The notes under the pieces are model-generated. The model ran no database searches. It was not told the origin of the DNA and was given only the letters and a program-made list of their open reading frames with translations. Below, piece after piece: positions 23,253 to 30,053 of a DNA stretch of 31,417 bases. A program made the translations under genes and the position numbers. How positions within the stretch are numbered: the first letter of the stretch is position 1; each line of letters begins with the position of its first letter. The DNA is from Thermoplasmata archaeon (GTDB taxonomy: Archaea > Thermoplasmatota > Thermoplasmata > Lutacidiplasmatales > UBA184). The stretch is from assembly GCA_030046135.1 (NCBI GenBank), contig JASIEC010000159.1, positions 1 to 31,417 of the forward strand. Reading direction: 5' to 3'.

Positions 23253-24329
23253 CTAGAGCCGGAGCGAGACGAGGAGAGGGGCGAGCCGCTCGTGCGGGAG
23301 GCCGTAGAGCTTCCCGAAGGCGACCTTCCGGAGGTCGGCGCGCTCGAGCTCGCTCCGGAGCAGGTAGGCGAAGATCCCCGCCAGCGACAGGGGGTAGCCC
23401 AGGAGGCGCTTCAGCTCGGCGACGGCGCGGTCGCGCTGGAGCGCGACCTCGTAGCCGCGCAGGCTCCCCGCCTCGGCGAAGTCGGCCGCCCCCTCGCCGA
23501 TCGAGGGGAACTGGCGGACGAGGTGGTCGGCGAGCTCGGGGACGGTGCGGGCGGCGTACAGCTCCCCCGCGCGGGAGTTCGGGATCGTCCCGCCGTCGAG
23601 CCAGCGCGGGACGACCGCGTCGAGCGGCAGCTCCGCCTGCTTGCCCTTGAGGAGCAGGAGGATGTTCCTCAGGTCGATCTCGCTCGCCACGAGCTCGCGC
23701 ACCACCCACTCGTCGCCCTGGAAGAACCGCGCGCTCTCGAGCACGGTCCGGTAGTACTGCCGGTCGAGCGCGTGGAGGATCGGGAAGATGTCGCGGGTCC
23801 GCTGGAACGCCTCCACGAGCGGGAGGACCGCGGCGCCGTAGCCGTAGCGGACGAGGGCGGTGACCGTCGAGTCGAGCGTCGGTTCGGCGAGCAGCTGGCG
23901 GAAGTCGTCGAGCGTCATCACCCCGGCGTAGAGCCCCGCCGGGATCTCGCGGCTCGACACCAGGAAATCCTCCGTCTCGCCGACCGCGCGGCCCTGCGCC
24001 TTCGAGCTCAGGATCAGCTCGACGTTCTCGACGTCCCAGCGGCCGAGGTACGCGGCGACGACGGGCCGGCCGGCGAACGGCGTCGCCTCGAACGCGTGCC
24101 GGCACCGGCGCACGAACGTGCGGTTGATCGCGACCTCGAGGAGCGTCGGCCCGGGGTGCGTCGTCCGGGCCCGGGCGACGTCGGCGGCGTACGGGGTCGT
24201 CTCGAGGAGCTTCGCGAGCTCGCCCGGGTCCCGCGCCGCGAGGAGGGTCTGGAACATCTCCTTGCCGAGGAACGAGGGGAACTCGGGCCGGAGGCGCCCG
24301 AGCGCGCTCGCGTACGGAGAGCCGGCCAT
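23253..24329 (-). CDS. atpC: A-type ATP synthase subunit C
   Basis: The 358-aa central-stalk cap that connects the rotor to the membrane c-ring. It is almost wholly helical, with LRNILLLLKGKQAELPLDAVVP (subunit C/AC39 signature, about 218-239) and PLSLAGIFAYLLRSELERADLRKVAFGKLYGLP near the end, both typical. It is the third gene after atpK and atpE, with an 11-nt gap from atpE. The expected atpF, atpA, atpB and atpD do not follow; hutH converges instead. Confidence 0.93.
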   Translation of the reverse strand: MAGSPYASALGRLRPEFPSFLGKEMFQTLLAARDPGELAKLLETTPYAADVARARTTHPGPTLLEVAINRTFVRRCRHAFEATPFAGRPVVAAYLGRWDVENVELILSSKAQGRAVGETEDFLVSSREIPAGLYAGVMTLDDFRQLLAEPTLDSTVTALVRYGYGAAVLPLVEAFQRTRDIFPILHALDRQYYRTVLESARFFQGDEWVVRELVASEIDLRNILLLLKGKQAELPLDAVVPRWLDGGTIPNSRAGELYAARTVPELADHLVRQFPSIGEGAADFAEAGSLRGYEVALQRDRAVAELKRLLGYPLSLAGIFAYLLRSELERADLRKVAFGKLYGLPHERLAPLLVSLRL

Positions 24330-24340
24330 GGCGGGGCCCC

Positions 24341-24892
24341 CTAGCGGAACAGCGCGCGGACCCGGTCGGAGCGCAGGCGCAGGAGCTCGTCGAACGACAG
24401 GTTGAGGCGGCGCCGGCCGTCCGGCGTCTCGGCGACGATCCCTCCCAGGATCGGCTCGGCGGCGGGGTCGAACGATTTGCCCGCGAGCCGCCCGAGCGTC
24501 GCGGCGTCGTCCGCGCGCCCCCGGATCCTCACCGTGCGGCCGAGCTCGTCGGTCGCGGTCGCGATCATGCGCTTCAGGACCCCCGCGTACGCCGGGGAGC
24601 CGGCGAACTCGAGGAGGAGCTCCCTCGTCTCCTCGAGGGCGCGCTGCAGCCGGGCCTCCCGGGCCTCGTAGAGGAGCTTGCGGGCCGCGAGCTTCGCCCC
24701 CGCGAGGCGCTGCGCCCGTTCGCGGGCCGCCTCCCTCTCGCCCGCCTGGCGGGCCTCGGTCCGGATCGCCGCGACCTGGCGATCGCGCTCCCCGTCGATC
24801 CTCGCGACCTCGGCCGCGGTCGACGCCCGGAGCGCGGCGACGTCCGCCTCGCCGCGCCGACGAATCTCCTCGACGAGACTCTCGAGCGGCAT
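24341..24892 (-). CDS. atpE: A-type ATP synthase subunit E
   Basis: A 183-aa peripheral-stalk protein. The N-terminal half is a charged helix (LVEEIRRRGEADVAALRAST ... EREAARERAQRLAGAKLAARK) that pairs with subunit H, and the C-terminal part is the globular head (GGIVAETPDGRRRLNLSFDELLRLRSDRVRALFR), the classic ending of the family. It lies 19 nt after atpK and 11 nt before atpC. Confidence 0.93.
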   Translation of the reverse strand: MPLESLVEEIRRRGEADVAALRASTAAEVARIDGERDRQVAAIRTEARQAGEREAARERAQRLAGAKLAARKLLYEAREARLQRALEETRELLLEFAGSPAYAGVLKRMIATATDELGRTVRIRGRADDAATLGRLAGKSFDPAAEPILGGIVAETPDGRRRLNLSFDELLRLRSDRVRALFR

Positions 24893-24911
24893 CGGCGGCG
24901 CCCGGCGCGGT

Positions 24912-25130
24912 CTACAGGACCCCGAGCAGGAGGACGATCCCCAGGACGAACCCGATGATCCAGAGCGTCTCGGGGATCACGAAGACGAAGAGGAACTGCC
25001 CGAACTTTTCGGGCTTCTCCGCGATGATCCCCATCCCCGCGGCCCCGATCCCGGACTGGGCCATCCCGGTGCCGATGAGGCCGCCCGCGATCGAGATGCC
25101 GGCGGCGAGGGTCTCGTAGTCGGTCGGCAT
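24912..25130 (-). CDS. atpK: A-type ATP synthase subunit K (c-ring proteolipid)
   Basis: A 72-aa hairpin of two membrane helices that forms the rotor ring. The first helix has repeated Gly (AAGISIAGGLIGTGMAQSG), the loop is IAEKPEKFGQ, and the second helix carries the ion-binding Glu54 in VIPETLWIIG. This is the single-hairpin form. Whether protons or sodium are bound is not settled by the sequence. A strong TATA box lies 31-38 nt upstream, so atpK-atpE-atpC is its own transcription unit and no atpI or atpH precedes it. Confidence 0.95.
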   Translation of the reverse strand: MPTDYETLAAGISIAGGLIGTGMAQSGIGAAGMGIIAEKPEKFGQFLFVFVIPETLWIIGFVLGIVLLLGVL

Positions 25131-25160
25131 GGGGGACCGCCGCGGGCGAGCGGGGTGGGG

Positions 25161-25168
25161 TATATAAC
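25161..25168 (-). promoter_or_regulatory. Strong TATA box of atpK-atpE-atpC
   Basis: Minus-strand GTTATATA, the clearest TATA box in the window, 31-38 nt before the atpK ATG at 25130. Transcription would start near 25140. Confidence 0.75.
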
Positions 25169-25209
25169 CGTCCCCTCGGCCGGCGCCGGGAGCCGCGGTC
25201 TCCGGCGGA

Positions 25210-25686
25210 CTACGACGGCTCCCCCGCCGGGGCGGCCGGGGCCTCCGCCTCGGGGCGTCCTCGCCGGGCGAGGAGCGCGAGGGCCCCCCCCCACGTGACC
25301 CACCCGCAGAGGTACGCGCTCGCGCAGACGAGGCAGAGGGCGTGGATCTCGCCGAGCTCGACGTAGAGGAAGTAGAGCGAGAGGGCCGTCCCCGCCCCCG
25401 TCAGCGCGACGAGGCCGACGGTCCGGCGGACGTCGGCGGGCCGGGCCTCGGCGAGCGCGGCGACGACGAAGATCAGGACGAACCCCGCGATCCCCCAGGC
25501 GAAGTCGGGGACGCCGAGGGTCGTGGTCCGGCCGCTCTCCGCGACCGCGGTGCACGAGATGAACCCGTTGACCGTGCACGCGCCCCGGAGCGACGCGCTC
25601 ACGGTCTCGGCGGCCGCGAACAGGGAGGCGACGAGGCCGATCCCCGCCGCGAGGTAGACGGCCGAGCGGAGGGAGCGGGTGCGCAT
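25210..25686 (-). CDS. Vitamin K epoxide reductase (VKOR) family protein
   Basis: A 158-aa membrane protein with four hydrophobic helices. It carries the VKOR cysteine set: Cys37 and Cys45 in the outer loop (CTVNGFISC) and the active pair Cys118-x-x-Cys121 (CLVC). Such proteins pass electrons from thioredoxin-like oxidases to quinones and so drive disulfide formation outside the cell membrane. It begins 4 nt after a gene for a CPYC thioredoxin-fold membrane protein, a likely redox partner. The C-terminus is a Pro/Ala/Glu tail. Confidence 0.9.
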   Translation of the reverse strand: MRTRSLRSAVYLAAGIGLVASLFAAAETVSASLRGACTVNGFISCTAVAESGRTTTLGVPDFAWGIAGFVLIFVVAALAEARPADVRRTVGLVALTGAGTALSLYFLYVELGEIHALCLVCASAYLCGWVTWGGALALLARRGRPEAEAPAAPAGEPS

Positions 25687-25690
25687 CGGC

Positions 25691-26893
25691 CTAGAGCTGC
25701 TTGAAGTCCCGCGTGACGTTCGTCTGCGTGGCGGCCGTCCACGCGGGAGAGACCTGCGTCGACAGGGTCGTGACCGTGGTGCTGACCGTCGAGTCGGTCA
25801 CCCCCATCTCCTTGAGAAGGATCGCCATGATCCACCACGCGGCGTTCTGGACGGTGGTCCAGGCCGCGCTGTTCGTCTCGTTCCGGACCGCCTGCTCGAC
25901 GATGTGCTGCCCCGAGGAGTCGTTCGAGTACGTGTACGCCGACAGGCCGCTCGGGTCGACGAGCGTCGAGCCGCCGTGGACGTACTGGCCCCCGATGACG
26001 AGGAACGGGATCGACCCGGCGCTGTAGGCCGTGAGGTACGCCTGCTCGCGGCAGCTCGACGTCGCCGGGGTGTCGCCGTCCGTCGGTCCGTCGTACTCGC
26101 TCACCTCGAAGGCGATGTGGGTCGACGAGAGCTGGGTCGTGGCGAGGACCATCTCCGGGGTCCCCGCGTAGACGTCGGTGAGCGACGAATGGCTCGTGGA
26201 ATTCCCGGAGGTGGTCCCGAACTCGATGAGCGCCTTCCAGATCGCCCAGCTGCTCGCCGAGCAGTACGGGCACCACGTCGCCCCGTAGAAGTAGAGGACG
26301 GGCTTCCCGCCCTCGGTCCATCCCGGCAGGTGGCCCGTCGCCCAGCCGGGCGCGGACGTCGACGAGAGCGCCGACGCGGGCGGAAGGTACGGGCACCCGT
26401 AGGCGAACGCGCCCACCAGGCCGACGACGCCGCTGAACAGGAGCCCGAGGACGATGCCGCTCACGAGGGTGGAGCGGAGCAGGGGCGACCACCGCTTCGC
26501 CCCCGACGTCCTCCAGAGGGCGTAGATGAGGACGAAAGCGACGATCGCGAGCGCGAGACCGATCCACGGGATCGCGGGGAGCAGGAGGCCGACGGGCGAC
26601 GGCGCCGCGTACGCGAGGAGGAACCAGATCGCGACGAACGGCACGGCGAGGTAGCCGACCCGGGTGAGGTTCCAGCCGGGGCCGAGGCTCCCTCGGCCGG
26701 GCCGGTCGGGATTCGGGGCGCGCGGCGGCGAGCCCGGGGTGCCCCGCCGGGAGCGATGGTAGAGGGCCCGGAGGGCTCGCCCCGGTCGGCCCGCCGTGGA
26801 ATCCGGGTGGAACGCCACCTTCGGATCGGCCGCGATGCGCTCCCAGTCCCAGCCTTTGGCGCGGAGCTCGTCGACCCGGTCCCAGTCGACCAT
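25691..26893 (-). CDS. DUF929-like membrane protein with thioredoxin-fold CPYC domain
   Basis: A 400-aa protein. Residues 1-45 form a soluble helical domain (MVDWDRVDELRAKGWDWERI), then three hydrophobic helices span about 80-98, 103-126 and 142-165. The outer domain has YGATWCPYCSASSWAIW, with Cys208 and Cys211 as the redox pair, and IPFLVIGG with the cis-Pro loop of thioredoxin folds. It resembles the DUF929 family of archaea. It is co-transcribed with the VKOR gene, suggesting it is the disulfide donor for secreted proteins. Other cysteines (167 and one near 272) could be structural. Its promoter is weak. Confidence 0.8.
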   Translation of the reverse strand: MVDWDRVDELRAKGWDWERIAADPKVAFHPDSTAGRPGRALRALYHRSRRGTPGSPPRAPNPDRPGRGSLGPGWNLTRVGYLAVPFVAIWFLLAYAAPSPVGLLLPAIPWIGLALAIVAFVLIYALWRTSGAKRWSPLLRSTLVSGIVLGLLFSGVVGLVGAFAYGCPYLPPASALSSTSAPGWATGHLPGWTEGGKPVLYFYGATWCPYCSASSWAIWKALIEFGTTSGNSTSHSSLTDVYAGTPEMVLATTQLSSTHIAFEVSEYDGPTDGDTPATSSCREQAYLTAYSAGSIPFLVIGGQYVHGGSTLVDPSGLSAYTYSNDSSGQHIVEQAVRNETNSAAWTTVQNAAWWIMAILLKEMGVTDSTVSTTVTTLSTQVSPAWTAATQTNVTRDFKQL

Positions 26894-26971
26894 CGCCCGA
26901 CGAACCCGGGGGTGGCATTTCCCCCTTTCTCCCCCGCCGACGGAGACGACCGACCCCCCGGACCCGACCGC

Positions 26972-26977
26972 CTATTA
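26972..26977 (+). promoter_or_regulatory. TATA-like element of rnz-hutI
   Basis: CTATTA lies 25-30 nt before the rnz ATG at 27002, predicting a leaderless rnz-hutI mRNA. Confidence 0.6.
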
Positions 26978-27001
26978 GCGGCCCCTCGGTGCGGCCCGCG
27001 G

Positions 27002-27904
27002 ATGCGGCTCACGTTCCTCGGCACCTCGGGCTCCTGGCCGACGAGGGAGCGGTCCGCGAGCGCGATCGCGCTCGCCCTCGAGAAGGAGCTCGTCCTCCTC
27101 GACTGCGGCGAGGGGACCCAGCGCCAGCTGTTCCAGTCGAGCGCCTCGTTCATGCGCGTCCGGCGGGTGTTCCTCACCCACTTCCACGGCGACCACTTCC
27201 TCGGGCTCCCCGGCCTCATCCAGAGCATGTGCCTCAACCACCGGGAGGAGCCGCTCGACATCTACGGCCCGCCGGACGCGACGGAGATGGTCGGCCGGGC
27301 GCTCCGGATGGGGTACTTCACGCTCCGCTTCCCCGTCGAGGTCCACGCGCTCGCGCCGGGCAGCGAGGTCGAGCTTCCCGGTTACCGCGTCCGCACCGCG
27401 GCCGCCACCCACCCGGTCCCCGCCCTCGCCTACCGGATCGAGGAGGGACCGCGGCGGGGCCGGTTCGACGGGGCGCTCGCCCGCTCGTTCGGCCTCGAGG
27501 GGCCCGACTTCGCCCGGCTCGAGGAGGGCGAGACCGTCCGCGTGGGGGGGCGGGTCGTTCGCCCCGAGGACGTGATGGGGCCGCCGAGGCCCGGTCGGTC
27601 GGTCGTCTACTCCGGCGACACCGCCCCGGCGGAGGACGTCGCGCGGCTCGCCGAGAAGGCGACGATCCTCGTCCACGAGGCGACCGCCGCCCAGGAGATC
27701 GAGAAGGAGGCGAACGAGTGGGGGCACTCCTCCGCCCGGCAGGCGGCCGAGTGCGCCCGGGTCGCCGGGGTCGGGGCGCTGTTCCTCACCCACTTCTCGG
27801 CCCGCTACAAGGAGCTCGAACCCCTCGAGTCCGAGGCCCGGATCGTCTTTCCGGGATCGACCGCGGCCCGGGACCTCCTGGAGCACCTCGTCCATCAGCC
27901 ATGA
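27002..27904 (+). CDS. rnz: Ribonuclease Z (tRNA 3' endonuclease)
   Basis: Cuts tRNA precursors after the discriminator base with two zinc ions. The 300-aa metallo-beta-lactamase fold has LTHFHGDHFLGLPG with His60, His62, Asp64 and His65, the start MRLTFLGTSGSWPTRERSAS, and the later ligands in VVYSGDTAP (Asp near 203), HEATA, and FLTHFSARY. This is the short RNase Z form. The ATG at 27002 is fixed by a TATA box. Its stop overlaps the hutI ATG as ATGA. Confidence 0.95.
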   Translation: MRLTFLGTSGSWPTRERSASAIALALEKELVLLDCGEGTQRQLFQSSASFMRVRRVFLTHFHGDHFLGLPGLIQSMCLNHREEPLDIYGPPDATEMVGRALRMGYFTLRFPVEVHALAPGSEVELPGYRVRTAAATHPVPALAYRIEEGPRRGRFDGALARSFGLEGPDFARLEEGETVRVGGRVVRPEDVMGPPRPGRSVVYSGDTAPAEDVARLAEKATILVHEATAAQEIEKEANEWGHSSARQAAECARVAGVGALFLTHFSARYKELEPLESEARIVFPGSTAARDLLEHLVHQP

Positions 27905-29157
27905 TCCGGGCCGACCTCCTCGTCCACGACCTCGCCGAGGCGGCGACCCTCGGGCGGGGCCCGCGGCCCCGCCGGGGCGCCGCGATGGAGGAGCTCTCCC
28001 GGATCGCCGACCCCGCGATCGCCGTGGACCGGGGCCGCGTCGTGTGGATCGGGCGCGAGCGGGGGTGGAGGCGCGCGGTCCGCCTCCGGCCGGGGGCTCG
28101 CACCGTCGCGGGCGGCGGGGGAACGCTCGTCCCCGCGTTCGTGGACGCGCACACCCACGCGATCTTCGCGGGGGACCGGACCGCCGAGCTCGTCGAGGCG
28201 GTCCGCGGTCGCACGACGTACGTCCGGACGGCGCGCCGGGGCGGCGGGATCTACACCACCGTCCGCGCGACCCGTCGGGCGTCGGACGCGGCGATCCTGC
28301 ACGCCACGGAAGCTCGCCTCCGCGCGATGGCGGGGAGCGGCACGGCCTCGGTCGAGGTGAAGTCGGGGTACGCGCTCACCCCGTCCGGAGAGCTCCGCCT
28401 CCTCCGGATGATCCCCCGGCTCGGACGCCGGACCGGCCTCGAGCTCGTCCCGACGTTCCTCGGGGCGCACGCGATCGCCCCGGAGTACCGGCGTCGTCCT
28501 CGCGCGTACGTCGACCGGCTCGTGCGGACGATGCTCCCCGCCGTCGCCCGCCTGGGCCTCGCCCGGTTCTGCGACGTCTTCTGCGAGCCGGGGTTCTTCT
28601 CGGTCGCCGAGGCCGAGCGGATCCTGCGGGCCGCGGCGGCGCTCGGCCTCGGCCTCAAGGTCCACGCCGACGAGTTCGTGCTCTCGGGCGGAGCCCGCCT
28701 CGCCGCCCGGCTCGGCGCCCGGTCCGCGGAGCACGTGCTCGCGACGGGCCCCGAGGACCGCGAGCGGCTGGCGCGGGCCGGCGTCACCGCCGTCCTCCTC
28801 CCGCTCACGGCGCTCGCCTCCGCCGCCGGCCGGAGGAGCCCGGGCCGCGAGCTCGTCGACGCCGGGGTCCCGGTCGCCCTCGGCACCGACTGCTCGCCGG
28901 CGACCTGGGTCGAGTCGATGCCGCTCGTCGTCTCCGCGGCGGTCCACGCCGCCCGGATGACGCCGGCGGAGGCGCTCACGGCGGCGACGGTCAACGCGGC
29001 GCACGCCTCGGGCCTCGAGCGCGCGGGGACGGTCGAGGTCGGCGGTCCGGCCGACTTCTCGGTGTTCCCCGTGCCGAGCGCCGAGGGGCTCGGCTACCGG
29101 TTCGACGTCCGTCCCACGCTCGTTTTCCGTCAGGGAAAACCGGTTTCTCCGGCGTGA
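27901..29157 (+). CDS. hutI: Imidazolonepropionase
   Basis: Opens the ring of imidazolone-propionate to formimino-glutamate in histidine breakdown. The 418-aa amidohydrolase has VDAHTHAIFAG with His84 and His86, the substrate segment RTTYVRTARRGGGIYTTV (about 104-121), SVEVKSGYAL, FLGAHAIAPEYRRRP, HADEF, and GTDCSPATW with the metal Asp. It is coupled to rnz by ATGA. hutH is 4.7 kb away in the same direction with other operons in between, and hutU is not in the window. Confidence 0.94.
   Translation: MIRADLLVHDLAEAATLGRGPRPRRGAAMEELSRIADPAIAVDRGRVVWIGRERGWRRAVRLRPGARTVAGGGGTLVPAFVDAHTHAIFAGDRTAELVEAVRGRTTYVRTARRGGGIYTTVRATRRASDAAILHATEARLRAMAGSGTASVEVKSGYALTPSGELRLLRMIPRLGRRTGLELVPTFLGAHAIAPEYRRRPRAYVDRLVRTMLPAVARLGLARFCDVFCEPGFFSVAEAERILRAAAALGLGLKVHADEFVLSGGARLAARLGARSAEHVLATGPEDRERLARAGVTAVLLPLTALASAAGRRSPGRELVDAGVPVALGTDCSPATWVESMPLVVSAAVHAARMTPAEALTAATVNAAHASGLERAGTVEVGGPADFSVFPVPSAEGLGYRFDVRPTLVFRQGKPVSPA
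29122..29146. repeat. Overlapping palindromes upstream of the 71-aa gene
   Basis: GTTTTCC (29122-29128) and GGAAAAC (29134-29140) form a 7-bp inverted repeat with a 5-base centre, and AAACCGGTTT (29137-29146) is a perfect 10-bp palindrome sharing its right arm. The stretch is A/T-rich for this genome, lies in the last codons of hutI, and ends about 23 bp before the TATA-like element of the next gene. It may be an operator or a terminator for rnz-hutI. Confidence 0.45.
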
Positions 29158-29169
29158 CTCCGTCAGCAG

Positions 29170-29178
29170 TTTCAAATA
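29170..29178 (+). promoter_or_regulatory. TATA-like element of the 71-aa gene
   Basis: TTTCAAATA lies 37-45 nt before the ATG at 29215, predicting a leader of about 15 nt. Confidence 0.55.
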
Positions 29179-29214
29179 GGAGGCGTTTCCTTGGCGCCGG
29201 TCGAGGTCTCACCC

Positions 29215-29430
29215 ATGGCAGAGCGTGTCGGCAAGGAGCAGGTCAAGCGCGAGAAGGGTTACCTGTACTACCTCGGGAAGGACGGGTACCTCTGGAAGAC
29301 CCCGACGAAGCTGAACAAGTCCGGGCGCAAGGCGCGCGTCGGGACCGAGAAGATCAGCCGGGCCGACGGGTACATGTACTTCCTCGACAAGAAGGGCTTC
29401 GTATCCCGCGCCAAGATGAAAAACGCCTGA
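29215..29430 (+). CDS. 71-aa basic protein made of two repeats, function unknown
   Basis: A small, Lys-rich protein with an internal duplication: residues 14-32 (KGYLYYLGKDGYLWKTPTK) and 51-69 (DGYMYFLDKKGFVSRAKMK) align, with GY-x-Y-(L/F)-(L/F) and KxG(Y/F) in both. The linker is basic (NKSGRKARVGTEKISR). Each unit looks like a beta hairpin with aromatic faces, as in small nucleic-acid-binding or chromatin proteins, but no known family is named. Codon use matches neighbours, and it has its own TATA-like element and upstream palindromes. The low proline content and ordered pattern make it a real gene. Confidence 0.8.
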   Translation: MAERVGKEQVKREKGYLYYLGKDGYLWKTPTKLNKSGRKARVGTEKISRADGYMYFLDKKGFVSRAKMKNA

Positions 29431-29558
29431 ATTCGGGCGTCGAACCGGGGGGCGGCCCGTGCGCGGCCGCCCGTCCCCCGCCCCAACCCGTTCCTTTCCC
29501 TTCCTGAGCGATACTGGCGGGCCCTAGCCCGGCCCGGAGCGCGCGTCGAGAGGGTCGG

Positions 29559-29792
29559 ATGGTCTGTCGCAACGACCCCGGCGATCCGCGGCGGTGCGAG
29601 CGGTGCGGGGCGTTCCTCTGGGTCGCCGAGGAGGGCCTGTTCTGCGGCGACTGCGGGGTCCTCATGCCGTGCACGATGAGGCTCCTCCCGCCCCCCGAGG
29701 AGCCGTCGGCGCCGCCGACGGGCCGGGCGCCGGGGCCGGCGTCGTCGCCCGCGCCCGGTTCCCCGCGAGGATTACCGAGGAACGGCCGCTAG
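29559..29792 (+). CDS. Small zinc-ribbon protein with Pro-rich tail
   Basis: A 77-aa frame with one zinc ribbon: Cys13-x-x-Cys16 (CERCG) and Cys29-x-x-Cys32 (CGDCG), separated by 12 residues including FLWVAEEGLF. The second half (about 45-77) is Pro/Ala/Gly-rich and disordered. Similar small ribbons are common in archaea and have no fixed role. The ATG at 29559 has no clear TATA box, and the tail could be GC-driven, so confidence is moderate. Confidence 0.5.
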   Translation: MVCRNDPGDPRRCERCGAFLWVAEEGLFCGDCGVLMPCTMRLLPPPEEPSAPPTGRAPGPASSPAPGSPRGLPRNGR

Positions 29793-29843
29793 GTTCCGCG
29801 CGACGCGAGCGATCCCGCGTCACGGTCCGCGTCGGACCGAGCT

Positions 29844-29851
29844 AAGATATA
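29844..29851 (+). promoter_or_regulatory. TATA box upstream of the nrdJ leader
   Basis: AAGATATA lies about 205 nt before the nrdJ ATG. Transcription would start near 29873, giving a leader of about 180 nt, far longer than elsewhere in the window. CGCGG-TAG-CCGCG (29858-29870), just before the predicted start, may be an operator. Confidence 0.65.
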
Positions 29852-29857
29852 GGACGA

Positions 29858-30053
29858 CGCGGTAGCCGCGCCCCGGAGGGTTGTGTTGGTCTCCTGCGCT
29901 GTCGTGATCGCGTCCCAGGTTCGTCCCGAACGGGGTGAAACGGCCCGCTTCCGAGGGCGTTTCGCTCGGTGTTCGGCGTGGGCTTACTAGGCCCGCGAAG
30001 GATCTCACGGTCACGAGCTCAGGCTCCCGTCGACCCCCGAGGGATCTACCTTT
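29858..30053 (+). promoter_or_regulatory. Structured leader or ncRNA before nrdJ
   Basis: Successive hairpins are visible: GTTCG-TCC-CGAAC, extended by CCC/GGG (29914-29935); GAAACG(g)CCC with GGGCGTTTC, a 9-bp stem with one bulged G and an 8-nt loop (29937-29963); and CGTGGGC-TTACTAG-GCCCGCG (29977-29997). CGCGG/CCGCG (29858-29870) precedes them. GAGGGA at 30039-30044 is a ribosome binding site 9 nt before the ATG, which supports a leadered mRNA. No cobalamin riboswitch B12 box or 5S rRNA fold was found. It may be a regulatory leader or a separate small RNA. Confidence 0.5.

Noticed and set aside
29884..30004. 5S rRNA resemblance (CCGAAC followed by GTGAAACG)
   Set aside because: No closing helix I or helix II can be formed, and the downstream hairpin has no counterpart in 5S rRNA.
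29873..30053. Cobalamin riboswitch before the B12-dependent reductase
   Set aside because: The B12 box and its core are absent, so only an unnamed structured leader is claimed.
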